Shown here one piece after another: positions 16,632 to 25,413 of a stretch of DNA of 64,000 nucleotides. The position numbers and the translations under genes were made by a program. Below the pieces are notes generated by a model. The model searched no databases. It was not told the origin of the DNA and was given only the letters and a program-made list of their open reading frames with translations. Numbering within the stretch: the first letter of the stretch is position 1; each line of letters opens with the position of its first letter. Where the stretch lies: contig NZ_JAERQY020000001.1 of the NCBI RefSeq assembly GCF_016735495.2, positions 1,550,001-1,614,000 of the forward strand, read 5' to 3'. Source of the DNA: Lysobacter sp. MMG2. Its GTDB lineage: Bacteria; Pseudomonadota; Gammaproteobacteria; Xanthomonadales; Xanthomonadaceae.

Positions 16632-17963
16632 ATGAGCCGTGCAAGAAAGTGGTTGGGCAACACCGGCGTCGTGCTGGCGCTGGTCGCGGGACTGGCCGTG
16701 TGGACGATGCTGCCGTGGTACGCGGTGCTGGCGCTCGTCGTCGCGCTGGCGCTCTGGCTGGTGCTCACGCGCACCGGACGCCTGGCGCTGGAGGCCACGC
16801 GCATCGGCATCGCCAGCCTGCCGCAGCGATGGGGTGCTTCGAGCGTGATCGTGGTCGGCATCGCCGGCGTGGTCGGCGTGCTGGTGGCGATGCTGGCGAT
16901 GGGCGCGGGCTTCGAGGCCACGCTCAAGCAGACCGGCAACGACAGCACCGCGATCATCCTGCGCGGCGGTTCGCAGGCGGAGACCAACTCGGTCATCACC
17001 CGCGACCAGGTGCCGCTGGTGAGCGCATTGGCCGGCATCGCAAAGGGCCCGGACGGACGTCCGGCGATCTCGCCCGAGCTGTCGCAGGTGGTGAACATGG
17101 TCACCCGCGCCGACCACACCGACGCCAACGCGCAGCTTCGTGGCGTGGGCGAAGCGGCGTGGGCGCTGCGTCCGCAGGTGAAGATCGTCGAGGGCCGCAA
17201 GTTCAACCCGGGCATGCGCGAGCTGGTGATCGGCCAGGGCGCGCGCAAGCAGTACGTCGACCAGCAGTTCAACGATCTCAAGCCGGGTTCGCAGATCGAA
17301 CTGGCGAACCAGATCTGGACCGTGGTGGGCTTCTTCGCATCGGGCGATTCGCACGACTCGGAACTGTGGGCCGATGGCGAGACGCTGGCTTCGACGTACC
17401 GCCGCAGCGCCTACCAGTCGGTGACGGTGAAGCTGGACGGCAAGGACGGCTTCAACCAGCTCAAGGCCGCGATGGCCGCCGACCCGCGCCTGAAGCTCGA
17501 CGTCGACACCACGCGCCACTACTACGCCAAGCAGTCCGAAGGGCTGAGCAAGTTCCTGCGCGTGCTGGGCATCGTGATCGGTTCGATCATGGCGGTGGGC
17601 GCGGTGTTCGGCGCGCTCAACACGATGTATGCGGCCGTCGCCGGCCGCGCGCGCGAGATCGCGACGATGCGCGCCATCGGTTTCCGCGGCCTGCCGGTGG
17701 TGGTGGCGGTGATGCTGGAGACGATGCTGCTGGCGCTCATCGGCGGCCTCCTCGGCGGCGCGGTGGCGTGGCTGGTGTTCAACGGCTACAGCGTGTCCAC
17801 GCTGGGCAACAACTTCAGCCAGGTGATGTTCCAGTTCAAGGTTTCACCGGCGCTGCTGTGGAACGGCATCATGTGGGCGTTGGGCATCGGCCTGGTCGGC
17901 GGTCTGTTCCCGGCGCTGCGCGCGGCGCGATTGCCGGTGACGGAGGCGTTGCGGGCGGCGTGA
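16632..17963 (+). CDS. FtsX-like ABC permease (second of pair)
   Basis: A 443-residue permease with two hydrophobic stretches in the first 50 residues, another at about 75-95 (VIVVGIAGVVGVLVAMLAMG), a periplasmic domain and three C-terminal segments. The coupling motif REIATMRAIGFRG is conserved. Two in-frame upstream starts overlap the preceding gene; I chose the ATG at 16632 because AGGAGA lies 8 nt before it. The paired permease has a single N-terminal segment, so the two subunits are not simple duplicates. A strong terminator follows. Confidence 0.87.
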   Translation: MSRARKWLGNTGVVLALVAGLAVWTMLPWYAVLALVVALALWLVLTRTGRLALEATRIGIASLPQRWGASSVIVVGIAGVVGVLVAMLAMGAGFEATLKQTGNDSTAIILRGGSQAETNSVITRDQVPLVSALAGIAKGPDGRPAISPELSQVVNMVTRADHTDANAQLRGVGEAAWALRPQVKIVEGRKFNPGMRELVIGQGARKQYVDQQFNDLKPGSQIELANQIWTVVGFFASGDSHDSELWADGETLASTYRRSAYQSVTVKLDGKDGFNQLKAAMAADPRLKLDVDTTRHYYAKQSEGLSKFLRVLGIVIGSIMAVGAVFGALNTMYAAVAGRAREIATMRAIGFRGLPVVVAVMLETMLLALIGGLLGGAVAWLVFNGYSVSTLGNNFSQVMFQFKVSPALLWNGIMWALGIGLVGGLFPALRAARLPVTEALRAA

Positions 17964-17986
17964 TCGCCACTTGTGGCTGAAGACGG

Positions 17987-18019
17987 AAAGGCCGCGAGCA
18001 ATCGCGGCCTTTCTTTCAT
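17987..18019 (+). terminator. Intrinsic terminator of the MacAB-like operon
   Basis: AAAGGCCGCGA, loop GCAA, TCGCGGCCTTT and then CTTTCATT form a strong hairpin with a T-rich tail 24 nt after the last permease stop. The A-run on the left side lets it work in both directions. Confidence 0.8.
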
Positions 18020-18020
18020 T

Positions 18021-18143
18021 CCCGCGCAGGCGGGGTCTTTTGGGCCGCCGTATGGCGGCACCATCCAGGCGTCAGCTGCGCCACCACTGCCGAAGAGCGT
18101 CACACGCCTGAATGTTGGATTCCCGCCTTCGCGGGGATGACGG
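18021..18143 (+). repeat. CCCGC-GCGGG/GATGACGG repeats
   Basis: Two copies of a small hairpin repeat: CCCGCGCAGGCGGG at 18021-18034 and TTCCCGCCTTCGCGGGGATGACGG at 18120-18143. The latter matches the GATGACGG repeats at 9333-9407. They lie between converging genes. Confidence 0.55.
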
Positions 18144-18172
18144 CTTGAACAAGCCGCAGCGGCGACTGCGCC

Positions 18173-18673
18173 TTACACCACCACCCGCTCCGACTCGATC
18201 TTCCCCAGCAACCACTGCAATCCCGCCAGGTGCTGCTGATCATGGCTGCACAGGTAGTGCACGAGGCTGCGCAGCGTCAGCGGCCCATAACCTTCGAACT
18301 GCGCCGTGCGCGCCAGCTGCGCCGCGTCCAGCCGCGTGATCGTCTCCACCGTGCGCGCACGCGCATCGCGGAAATCGTGCAGCACCGCATCCGCGTCCGC
18401 ATCGCCGTAGCGGCGCTCCACGGCCAGCGGTTCGCTGTCGATCGACGGGAGTAGCGGATGCGATTCTTCCAGCGTGCGGCGGATGCGCTCGTGGTAACCC
18501 TCGATCTCGATGTCGCGCACGTGGCACAACTGTTCGATCGCAGTGAAGTGCTCGCTGGGAATACCGTCCCAGCTGGGCGGCGTCCAGTGGCGGTATTCGG
18601 CCGGAATCGCCTTGTAGTGCGCTTCCAGTTGCAGGGGGAATAGCGCCAGCGCGCTCAGTGTCGTCTTGTCCAT
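18173..18673 (-). CDS. DinB family protein
   Basis: A 166-residue protein with the four-helix DinB/YfiT fold pattern: an N-terminal SALALFPLQLEAHYK helix, HFTAIEQLCHVRDIEIEGYHERI with the first His, and a C-terminal LVHYLCSHDQQHLAGLQWL with the HxxxH metal-binding pair. DinB proteins are metal-dependent thiol transferases or of unknown function; several in Gram-negatives act as small stress proteins. The ATG at 18673 follows AGAGGAG; a longer in-frame start exists but lacks a ribosome site. It lies 13 nt after the rarD stop on the same strand, so it may be co-transcribed. Confidence 0.82.
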   Translation of the reverse strand: MDKTTLSALALFPLQLEAHYKAIPAEYRHWTPPSWDGIPSEHFTAIEQLCHVRDIEIEGYHERIRRTLEESHPLLPSIDSEPLAVERRYGDADADAVLHDFRDARARTVETITRLDAAQLARTAQFEGYGPLTLRSLVHYLCSHDQQHLAGLQWLLGKIESERVVV

Positions 18674-18686
18674 GACGTAGCTCCTC

Positions 18687-19598
18687 TTATGCCGTGGCGG
18701 GCAGCGCCGACTGACGCCGCGCACGCCACAGGCCTTCGCCGGCGAAGATCACCAGCGCGATCCAGATGAAGACGAAGCCGGTCGCGCGGTCGCGATCGAA
18801 GGCTTCACCGAAGAACAGCACGCCGAGCAGGAACTGGATCGTCGGCGCGATGTACTGCATCAGGCCCACCACCGACAGCGGCACGCGGCGCACGGCGTAG
18901 GCGAAGCCGATCAGCGGCAACGCAGTCAGCGCGCCGGCGAAGATCAGCAGCAGGTCCGCGCCCAGGCCGTAACCGCCGACGAAACCGCCGCCGCCGTGCG
19001 TCTCGCTCCACAGCAGCAGCGCCAGCGCGGGCAGGAACAGATAGACGCTCTCCACGCCCAGACCGCTGACCGCATCCACCGCGACCAGCTTGCGGATCAG
19101 TCCGTACAGCCCGAACGTCAGCGCCAGTCCCAGCGCGATCCACGGCGGCTGCCCGTATTGCCAGGTCAACCACGCCACGCCGAGCCCGGCGAGTGCGACC
19201 GACACCCACTGCACGCGGTTGAGGCGCTCGTGCAGGAACACCACGCCCATCACCACGCTGATCAGCGGGTTGATGAAGTAGCCCAGGCTGCTCTCGACGA
19301 CATGCCCGGCGTTCACGGCCCACACGTACAGGCCCCAGTTGGCCGAGATGAGCAGGCCGCTCAGCCCGAGCATCCACGCCGCACGCGGGCGCGCCAGCGC
19401 CGCGCGCAGCCAGCCGCGTCCCTGCTTCCACGCCAGCCAGCCGGCGACGAGCAGCGCGCTCCACACGATGCGATGCAGGACGATCTGCAGTGACGGCACC
19501 GCCTTGAGCAGGTGCCAGTACAACGGCATCAGGCCCCACAGGACGAATGAGGCCGCCGCGATCCACAGCCCGTTGCGGGTGGCGTGGGCGTCGTTCAT
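18687..19598 (-). CDS. rarD: RarD-like EamA/DMT superfamily transporter
   Basis: A 303-residue inner-membrane protein with ten hydrophobic segments in two EamA repeats. The N-terminal FVLWGLMPLYWHLLK, the SSLGYFINPLISVVMGVVFLHERL stretch and LMQYIAPTIQFLLGVLFFGE are typical of RarD, the chloramphenicol-sensitivity protein family, whose substrate is uncertain. Its start codon overlaps the stop of the next upstream exporter gene by 4 nt, so the two EamA proteins are made together. Confidence 0.88.
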   Translation of the reverse strand: MNDAHATRNGLWIAAASFVLWGLMPLYWHLLKAVPSLQIVLHRIVWSALLVAGWLAWKQGRGWLRAALARPRAAWMLGLSGLLISANWGLYVWAVNAGHVVESSLGYFINPLISVVMGVVFLHERLNRVQWVSVALAGLGVAWLTWQYGQPPWIALGLALTFGLYGLIRKLVAVDAVSGLGVESVYLFLPALALLLWSETHGGGGFVGGYGLGADLLLIFAGALTALPLIGFAYAVRRVPLSVVGLMQYIAPTIQFLLGVLFFGEAFDRDRATGFVFIWIALVIFAGEGLWRARRQSALPATA

Positions 19599-20533
19599 GC
19601 CGCCGGCTCCGAGGTCGGCGCCGGTGCGACCGGCCGCGATGCGCGCGCCTTCGCCAGCGTGATGATGACCACGCCGACCAGGATCACCGCCATCGCGCCC
19701 AGATCGTGCGCGGTGAAATGCTCGCCGCCGAGCAGCGCGCCGAACATCACCGCGATCGGCGGATTCACGTAGGCGTAGCTGGTCGCCAGCGCCGGGCGCA
19801 CGTGATGCAGCAACCAGATGTAGGCGGTGAAGCCGAAGATGGAGCCGGCGACGACGAGGTAGAGCATCGCGCCGGTGGCCGACAGCGACGGCATCTGCGT
19901 CATGCGCTCGCCGTGGATCATCGCGGCGATCAGCATCCAGATGCTGCCCGTGAGCATTTGCCCGGCGGCGGACATGAAGGGCTGCGGCAGGTCCTGGTCG
20001 CGGCTCCAGATGGAGCCCCAGGCCCAGGCGATCGGCGCGATGACCAGGCACACCAGGCCCAGCATCGACGACGACAGTTCGCTGCCCGCGTTGAGCCACA
20101 GCACGCCGAGGAAGCCGATGATCAGGCCGACCCATTCGATCTTCGACGGATGCCGCCCGCGCAGCATCGCGAACACGCCGGCGAACAGCGGCATGGAAGC
20201 CACCGCGATCGCGGCCAGGCCGGAGCCGACCTCGGTCTCGGCCAGGTTCACCAGGCCGTTGGACAACAGCACCATCCAGATCGAGAGGATCCACAGCGTG
20301 CGCCACTGCTTGCCGGTGGGCGACGGCACGCCGCGCGCGCGCAGCACCGCATACATGATCAGCCCGGCCAGGAACATGCGACCGGCACCGAGCAGGAACG
20401 GCGGGTAGCTCTCCAACGCGAAGCGGATGGCGAGGTAGGTCGAGCCCCAGAGGATGTAGACCGAGGCCAGGGCGAAGGCGACGGCCAGCGCGCCGGGCGC
20501 GGCCCGGTCGACGGTGGGTGCAGCGGTGCTCAT
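19595..20533 (-). CDS. EamA family transporter (YedA-like)
   Basis: A 312-residue drug/metabolite transporter with ten hydrophobic segments. The N-terminal LASVYILWGSTYLAIRFALESYPPF motif and the C-terminal SYAYVNPPIAVMFGALLGGE motif match YedA/RhaT-type EamA exporters of amino acids or other metabolites. The ATG at 20533 follows CGGAAC on the minus strand. The divergent Lrp-type regulator suggests that this exporter handles amino acids or related effectors, a common pairing; that is inference from position. Confidence 0.87.
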   Translation of the reverse strand: MSTAAPTVDRAAPGALAVAFALASVYILWGSTYLAIRFALESYPPFLLGAGRMFLAGLIMYAVLRARGVPSPTGKQWRTLWILSIWMVLLSNGLVNLAETEVGSGLAAIAVASMPLFAGVFAMLRGRHPSKIEWVGLIIGFLGVLWLNAGSELSSSMLGLVCLVIAPIAWAWGSIWSRDQDLPQPFMSAAGQMLTGSIWMLIAAMIHGERMTQMPSLSATGAMLYLVVAGSIFGFTAYIWLLHHVRPALATSYAYVNPPIAVMFGALLGGEHFTAHDLGAMAVILVGVVIITLAKARASRPVAPAPTSEPAA

Positions 20534-20710
20534 GCGGGTTCCGGACGTGGGGGGAGGTGAGGCACTGCAACTGCTTTCGTGAACAGCGGGCCGTCGAAAC
20601 ACAGCGTTGCGGCCCGTCTGCACCGAAGACACCACGGGCACCGCGCTGGTCGGAGCATCCTTTGCGAAGGACGCTGCGCGCGCGGTGCCTGGGGTCGTTC
20701 GGATGCATCA

Positions 20711-20773
20711 AGCGTAACGCCACCGCCCCGCGACATGCTTGATTAATCATGCGCTTGCGCGCAAAAATTTTGC
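20711..20773. promoter_or_regulatory. Divergent control region with palindromes
   Basis: TACGCT at 20716-20711 on the minus strand is a likely -10 for the exporter gene. A perfect TGATTAATCA (20740-20749) lies in its -35 region and GCAAAAATTTTGC (20761-20773) abuts the regulator's ATG. Both AT-rich palindromes stand out in very GC-rich DNA and are plausible sites for the Lrp-type regulator on itself and on the exporter. Confidence 0.5.
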
Positions 20774-21268
20774 ATGCCCGCATCGCCGCTCGCACTGGAT
20801 GAATTCGACCATCGCCTGCCGGAGCTCCTGCAGCGCGATTCGGCCGCTACGCTGACGACGCTCGGCGAGGCGGTCGGGCTGTCGGCCAGCGCCGTGCAGC
20901 GGCGCATCACGCGCTACCGCCGGCATGGACTGATGCGCGAGATCGCGGTGCTCGACCCGGCGCTGCTGGGCACCACCACGCTGGCGACCGTGCTGGTGGC
21001 CATGGAGCGCGAGTCGGCCAAGCTGCACGCCGCGTTCCACCATCGCATGCGCGCCGCGCCGGAGGTGCAACAGTGCTACTCACTGGCCGGCGAGTGGGAT
21101 TACCTGGTCATCCTGTGCACCACGGGCGTTGCGCATTGCCGCGAGATCGCCGATCGGCTCTTCATGGACGAAGGCAACATCAAACGCTACGAGACGCGGA
21201 TGGTGTTCGACGTGGTGAAGACCGGGCTACACGTGCCGACGCGGGCGCCGGTGAAGCGGAAGCGGTAG
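20774..21268 (+). CDS. Lrp/AsnC family transcriptional regulator
   Basis: A 164-residue regulator. The N-terminal helix-turn-helix (residues about 8-60, LDEFDHRLPELLQRD, LGEAVGLSASAVQRRITRYRRHG) is followed by an Lrp ligand-binding domain (RESAKLHAAFHHRM, VQQCYSLAGEWDYLVILCT) that binds amino acids and forms octamers. It faces the EamA gene. The ATG has no ribosome site; a palindrome occupies the position and an in-frame TAA at 20744-20746 excludes an upstream start, so translation may be leaderless or the site unusual. Confidence 0.87.
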   Translation: MPASPLALDEFDHRLPELLQRDSAATLTTLGEAVGLSASAVQRRITRYRRHGLMREIAVLDPALLGTTTLATVLVAMERESAKLHAAFHHRMRAAPEVQQCYSLAGEWDYLVILCTTGVAHCREIADRLFMDEGNIKRYETRMVFDVVKTGLHVPTRAPVKRKR

Positions 21269-21291
21269 CGGGGCGAGGCGCGCTGCGCGTG

Positions 21292-21316
21292 GACCTCTCC
21301 TGCAATGGGAGAGGTC
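21292..21316 (+). terminator. Hairpin between converging genes
   Basis: GACCTCTCC, loop TGCAAT, GGGAGAGGTC forms a stem 24 nt after the regulator stop. There is no T-run; it may be a degenerate member of the CCTCTCCC hairpin repeats or a terminator shared by converging genes. Confidence 0.4.
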
Positions 21317-21369
21317 GGGCAATGTCGGCAGGAAACGTTGCTGGGCGCGGAGGCGCCTTCGTCACGCCA

Positions 21370-21816
21370 TCATGCTTCGGCGCGATACACCAGCACGGGA
21401 ATCGCGGAGTGCGTCAGCACCTTCAGCGTTTCGCTCCCCAGCACCAGCGCCTTGATGCCGCGACGCCCGTGCGAGGCCATGGCGATCAGGTCGCAGCCGC
21501 GATCGGCGGCGGTGGCGATGATGGCCTGGTACGGAAATTCGTCTTCCACGACGATCGGCTCGCACGGCACGGCCAGTTCATGCGCGCGGCTGATCACGGT
21601 ACGCAGGTGGCGCCACGCGGCCTCCTGCGCGCTGCGCCCGTACTCCTCGCCGCTGACGACCAGTTGCTCCGGCGTCACCGCAAAGACGTGCAGCGGCTGG
21701 GTCACGCACAACGCCGTCACCCGCGCGTGCAATGCATGCGCCAGTAACAAGGCCTGTTCGACCGCGTGATCGGACAGCGGCGAACCATCGGTCGGGATGC
21801 AGATGTGGTGGTACAT
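21370..21816 (-). CDS. Universal stress protein, UspA family
   Basis: A 148-residue protein starting MYHHICIPTDGSPLSDHAVEQA, the usual UspA opening. ATP-binding residues are visible as the early Asp (PTDGS) and the C-terminal GSHGRRGIKALVLGSETLKVL with the G2xG9xG(S/T) pattern, so it probably belongs to the nucleotide-binding class. It acts in the cytoplasm under general stress. The ATG at 21816 has a GGAG site 7 nt upstream. It stands alone; the 101-nt gap from the Lrp gene holds only a hairpin. Confidence 0.88.
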   Translation of the reverse strand: MYHHICIPTDGSPLSDHAVEQALLLAHALHARVTALCVTQPLHVFAVTPEQLVVSGEEYGRSAQEAAWRHLRTVISRAHELAVPCEPIVVEDEFPYQAIIATAADRGCDLIAMASHGRRGIKALVLGSETLKVLTHSAIPVLVYRAEA

Positions 21817-21917
21817 GGCGCACTCCGGGGTGGATGTACCCCCACCTTCCCGCGGCCTGCGCACCGATGTTTGATCCGGATCAATCCCGCGTCATCGTCG
21901 CGACGGACGGCGGGGCA

Positions 21918-22748
21918 CTACGCCGCCTGTTCGCGCTCCAGCACCCGCTGCTTGAGCGGAAGCCCCCAGCGATAGCCGCCGAGCGACCCGTCGCCGCGGA
22001 TCACGCGATGGCAAGGCACGACGATGGCGACGTGGTTGTTCGCGCACGCGTTGGCGACAGCGCGCGACGCACTCGGATGGCCGATCTGCTGCGCGATCTG
22101 CGCATAACTGCGCGTCTGCCCGCGCGGGATCTTCATCAGCGCATCCCACACCTTCTTCTGGAACGCGGTGCCGATCAGGTCCACCGGCACCTGCGCCTGC
22201 TTGCCGGCCAGCGCATCGGCGACGGCGCGCAGGCGCGGCGCAAGGAATTCATCGCGACCGGCATCCACGCGTTCGAGCTGCGCCTTGGGGAATTCCTCGT
22301 GCAGACGCGCTTCCAGCACCGCCGCATCGTCGCCGAGTTCGATCGTGCAGATGCCGCGCTCGGTGGTGGCGACGAGCGCCTGCCCCAGCGCGGTGTCGGC
22401 GATGCTCCAGCGGATCTGCTCGCCCGCACCGCCGGCGCGGTAGCGTGCGGGCGTCATGCCCAGCTTCGCCGCGCCGCCTTCGTACACGCGCGAAGGCGAG
22501 CCGTAGCCGGCGTCGTACAGCGCGGCACTGACGTCGCTGCCTTCGCGCAGCGCGCCCTTCAGCGCGCCGAGCTTGCGCTGGGCGAGATACTGCGCCGGAC
22601 TGAGGCCGAAGCGCGCGGCGAACTGGCGTTGCAGGTGCGAGGCACTGAGGCCGACGGCGACCGCGAGGTCGGCCAGCGTCGGCTCGCCGTCGTCGAGCAG
22701 GCGGCGGGCGTGGTCGAGCTTGTCGCGAAGTTGGCGTGCCGTGTTCAT
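21918..22748 (-). CDS. Ada-like DNA-repair protein: AraC domain fused to methylguanine methyltransferase, no N-terminal zinc domain
   Basis: A 276-residue fusion. Residues 5-105 are an AraC-type DNA-binding domain (LADLAVAVGLSASHLQRQFAARFG). Residues about 115-270 are an O6-methylguanine-DNA methyltransferase with FQKKVWDALMKIPRGQTRSYAQIA, the Asn/Arg recognition stretch SRAVANACANN and the methyl-acceptor Cys246 in PCHRV. The Cys4 zinc domain that in full Ada takes methyl groups from phosphotriesters and triggers activation is absent, and no upstream frame supplies it. It repairs alkylated guanine; whether it still regulates is unclear. The ATG is preceded by TACGCT and 7 nt, with no ribosome site. 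Confidence 0.87.
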   Translation of the reverse strand: MNTARQLRDKLDHARRLLDDGEPTLADLAVAVGLSASHLQRQFAARFGLSPAQYLAQRKLGALKGALREGSDVSAALYDAGYGSPSRVYEGGAAKLGMTPARYRAGGAGEQIRWSIADTALGQALVATTERGICTIELGDDAAVLEARLHEEFPKAQLERVDAGRDEFLAPRLRAVADALAGKQAQVPVDLIGTAFQKKVWDALMKIPRGQTRSYAQIAQQIGHPSASRAVANACANNHVAIVVPCHRVIRGDGSLGGYRWGLPLKQRVLEREQAA

Positions 22749-22755
22749 GGCCCAA

Positions 22756-22761
22756 AGCGTA
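22756..22761 (-). promoter_or_regulatory. -10 box for a leaderless ada-like transcript
   Basis: On the minus strand GCTACGCT puts TACGCT 7 nt before the ATG at 22748. No Shine-Dalgarno sequence is present, so transcription probably begins at the start codon. Confidence 0.5.
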
Positions 22762-22836
22762 GCGGGCGCCCTGAGGCGCCCGCTATCCGTTCTTTGCGAT
22801 GTCCGCCTCGGATGCACTGGCGGCCCGCGAGACGTA

Positions 22837-22855
22837 GCCCCCTGAGTCAGGGGGC
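22837..22855. terminator. Perfect palindrome downstream of prc
   Basis: GCCCCCTGAGTCAGGGGGC is a perfect 19-bp palindrome 26 nt beyond the prc stop on the minus strand. It lacks a T-run but is well placed to end the prc transcript before the ada-like gene. Confidence 0.5.
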
Positions 22856-22880
22856 GATTCGCGCGCAGCCTGGGAACCCG

Positions 22881-25142
22881 TCAGTCGGCCCAGTGGCCGG
22901 CCGTCGTGGCCGTCGGCAGCACCTGCGCCGAGAGCTGGCGGTCGTTGTTCAACAGGCGCACGGCATCGGCCAGGATCGCGGCCGATTCGCGCAGCAGCGG
23001 GTCCGGACGCTTGTCGGCCAGCTTCTCGCGCTCGGCATCCTTGGCGATGTCGCGCTCGTTCGCGGCCAGGCCGTCGTCGTTGTAGTCGTCGGCCAGCGGG
23101 TCCAGGTCCAGGCCCAGCGCCTTGCGCTGTTCCTGGCGCGTCTTGCGCTTGGCGTCCTCGTTGTCACGCTCGGCGCGACGCTCGGCTTCGTTGAGGCTCA
23201 CCCACTTCTTGGCGCGCTCCTCGCGGAACTGCGCGACGTCTTCGCTCCACCACTGGAATTCCTTGTCGTTGGCGATGCGCGTGGTGTGCAGCGTTTCCAG
23301 CTTCGGCAGCAGCGGGCTGAAGTTGCCGTAGGTGGTGTGCGGCACGGCCGAGATGCGCGTCCACGGCAGCGCGTTGTCGTACGTGCTCTCGCCGTACTCA
23401 CTGGCGTCGACCGAAACCGGGAAGGCCACGTCCGGCACCACGCCCTTGTTCTGCGTGGAACCGCCGCTGACGCGGAAGAACTGCGCGATGGTCAGCTTCA
23501 CCTGGCCGAAGCGCGCTTCTTCGTTGGCCGGCCAGCGGTCGAGGTCGACCAGGTTCTGCACCGTGCCCTTGCCGAAGCTCGTCTCGCCGATGACCAGGCC
23601 GCGACCGTAATCCTGGATCGCGCCGGCGAAGATTTCCGATGCCGAAGCCGAACCGCGGTTGATCAGCACCGCCAGCGGGCCTTCCCAGGCGATGCCGGTG
23701 TCGCTGTCGCCTTCCACGCTCACGCGGCCGCCGGACTCGCGCACCTGCACGACCGGGCCGCGGTCGATGAACAGACCGGTGAGTTCGATGGCTTCATTGA
23801 GCGAGCCGCCGCCGTTGTTGCGCAGGTCGAGCACGACGCCGTCGACCTTCTTGCCGCGCAGCTCTTCCAGCAGCTTGGCGACGTCACGCGTGGCCGAGGC
23901 GTAATCGTTGCTGTTCTTCCGGCGACCTTCGAAGTCCTGGTAGAAGCCGGGCAGTTCGATCACGCCGATGCGCTGCTCGGGTGCGCCGTCCTTGCCGGGG
24001 ATGGTGATGACCTTCGACTTGGCGGCCTGGTCTTCCAGGCGCACCTTGTCGCGCACCAGCACCAGGCGCTGCGGCTGGCTGTCCAGGCCGGCTTCGGCCG
24101 GGATCACGTCCAGGCGCACCTTCGTGCCCTTGTTGCCGCGGATCTTGGCGACGACATCGTCGATGCGCCAGCCGATCACGTCTTCCATCGGGCCGCTGTC
24201 GCCCTGGCCCACGCCGACCACGCGGTCACCGGGCTTGAGCTTGTTGGACTTGCTGGCCGGGCCGCCGGGCACGATCTCGCGGATCGCGACCACGTCGTCC
24301 TGCTTCTGCAGCACCGCGCCGATGCCTTCCAGCGACAGCGACATCGACACGTTGAAGTTGTCGGCCGTCTTGGGCGTGAAGTAGTCGGTGTGCGGATCGA
24401 CCGAGTTGGCGTAGCTGTTGAGGAAGGTCTGGAACACGTCCTCGCCCTTGAGCTCGGCGATCGACTTGCCCATGTTGGTGTAACGCTTGTCCAGCGTCTT
24501 GCGGATCTCCTCCGGCTTCTTGCCGGCGAGCTTCAGGCGCAGATAGTCGTTGCGCACCGACGCCTTCCAGAGCGAGTCCAGCGCGGCATTATCGGTCGCC
24601 CACGGTGCGTCCTCGCGGTCGTACTCGTAGCGGTCGCTGCCGGTGAAATCGAACATGTCCTGCTTGAGCAGGTTGCGCGCATAGCCCACACGCTGATCGA
24701 CGCGCTGCTTGTAGGTCGAGAAGATCGCGTAGGCCGGCGCGAGGTCGCCGCTCTTGATCGCGTCGTCGAACTTCAGCTTGTAGGCATCGAACTTGGCGAT
24801 GTCCTGCGCGGTGAAGAACTGCTTGCCGCCGTCGAGCGCTTCCAGGTAACGCTTATAGATGTCGGCCGAGAGCATGTCGTCCAGCGTGACCGGGCGGTAC
24901 GCGTAGCGGCTGTCGGAAAGCAGTCCGTAGACGAGCTTGGCGGCCGTGGTCTGGTCGGCGGTCGCCGCGCGCGGCAGCGGCGACGGTTCCATCGACTTGA
25001 TGAGGTTCGGCTTCTCGCGCTCCGGCAGTTCGACCTGCGAGGTCTTCTTGTCGGCAGCACTGTCGGACTGCGCGAGCAACGCCACGGGCGTGGTCAGCAG
25101 GAAGGCGACGAGGACGGAGGCAGGTGCGGTTTTGGCTTTCAT
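22881..25142 (-). CDS. prc: Tail-specific (C-terminal processing) protease Prc
   Basis: A 753-residue periplasmic protease of family S41 that trims C-termini, for example of penicillin-binding protein 3, and degrades tagged proteins. After a signal peptide (VLVAFLLTTPVALLA) comes the N-terminal helical domain, a PDZ domain at about residues 255-345 (LEGIGAVLQKQDDVVAIREIVPGGPA), the protease core with NRGSASASEIFAGAIQDYG carrying the Ser nucleophile and ETSFGKGTVQ carrying the Lys, and the DUF3340-like C-terminal domain. The length is that of Prc rather than the short CtpA type. It is a single gene; 25143-25413 upstream holds no other feature I can support. Confidence 0.93.
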   Translation of the reverse strand: MKAKTAPASVLVAFLLTTPVALLAQSDSAADKKTSQVELPEREKPNLIKSMEPSPLPRAATADQTTAAKLVYGLLSDSRYAYRPVTLDDMLSADIYKRYLEALDGGKQFFTAQDIAKFDAYKLKFDDAIKSGDLAPAYAIFSTYKQRVDQRVGYARNLLKQDMFDFTGSDRYEYDREDAPWATDNAALDSLWKASVRNDYLRLKLAGKKPEEIRKTLDKRYTNMGKSIAELKGEDVFQTFLNSYANSVDPHTDYFTPKTADNFNVSMSLSLEGIGAVLQKQDDVVAIREIVPGGPASKSNKLKPGDRVVGVGQGDSGPMEDVIGWRIDDVVAKIRGNKGTKVRLDVIPAEAGLDSQPQRLVLVRDKVRLEDQAAKSKVITIPGKDGAPEQRIGVIELPGFYQDFEGRRKNSNDYASATRDVAKLLEELRGKKVDGVVLDLRNNGGGSLNEAIELTGLFIDRGPVVQVRESGGRVSVEGDSDTGIAWEGPLAVLINRGSASASEIFAGAIQDYGRGLVIGETSFGKGTVQNLVDLDRWPANEEARFGQVKLTIAQFFRVSGGSTQNKGVVPDVAFPVSVDASEYGESTYDNALPWTRISAVPHTTYGNFSPLLPKLETLHTTRIANDKEFQWWSEDVAQFREERAKKWVSLNEAERRAERDNEDAKRKTRQEQRKALGLDLDPLADDYNDDGLAANERDIAKDAEREKLADKRPDPLLRESAAILADAVRLLNNDRQLSAQVLPTATTAGHWAD

Positions 25143-25413
25143 CGAGAGGCTTCGCGCGGCCGAGGAGCAGCCGTCATAGGGGTTGCAGATCAGGAAGAAC
25201 CTGAGGAGTCAAACGCAGAATGGACGGCGTTTGGACAATCCCACAGTGCCGAAAGTTGCGGCGGCTGTCACCCGCCGTCCACGGGAATTAGCGTGCCGCC
25301 AGCCGCATTTCGCCCATTCATGGCTGCGTGTTCAGCTGGGCGACGGGCAGCGGTCAGGCAGGGGTAAGCCTCGGGCTTTCCCGATCAAAGGCGCGTGAGC
25401 GGAACAAGGCCGA

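Noticed and set aside
13442-17281. Minus-strand open frame of about 1279 codons opposite the efflux operon
   Set aside because: It is an antisense frame of GC-rich genes whose plus-strand products have full family motifs. Its translation is Arg/His/Asp-rich with no domain character.
18173-18724. Longer start for the DinB gene at 18724
   Set aside because: The extra 17 residues are Arg/Cys-rich, have no ribosome site and overlap the end of rarD.
21732-25367. Plus-strand open frame of about 1211 codons opposite prc and the ada-like gene
   Set aside because: An antisense artefact of high GC3; the minus-strand genes carry catalytic motifs and signal peptides.
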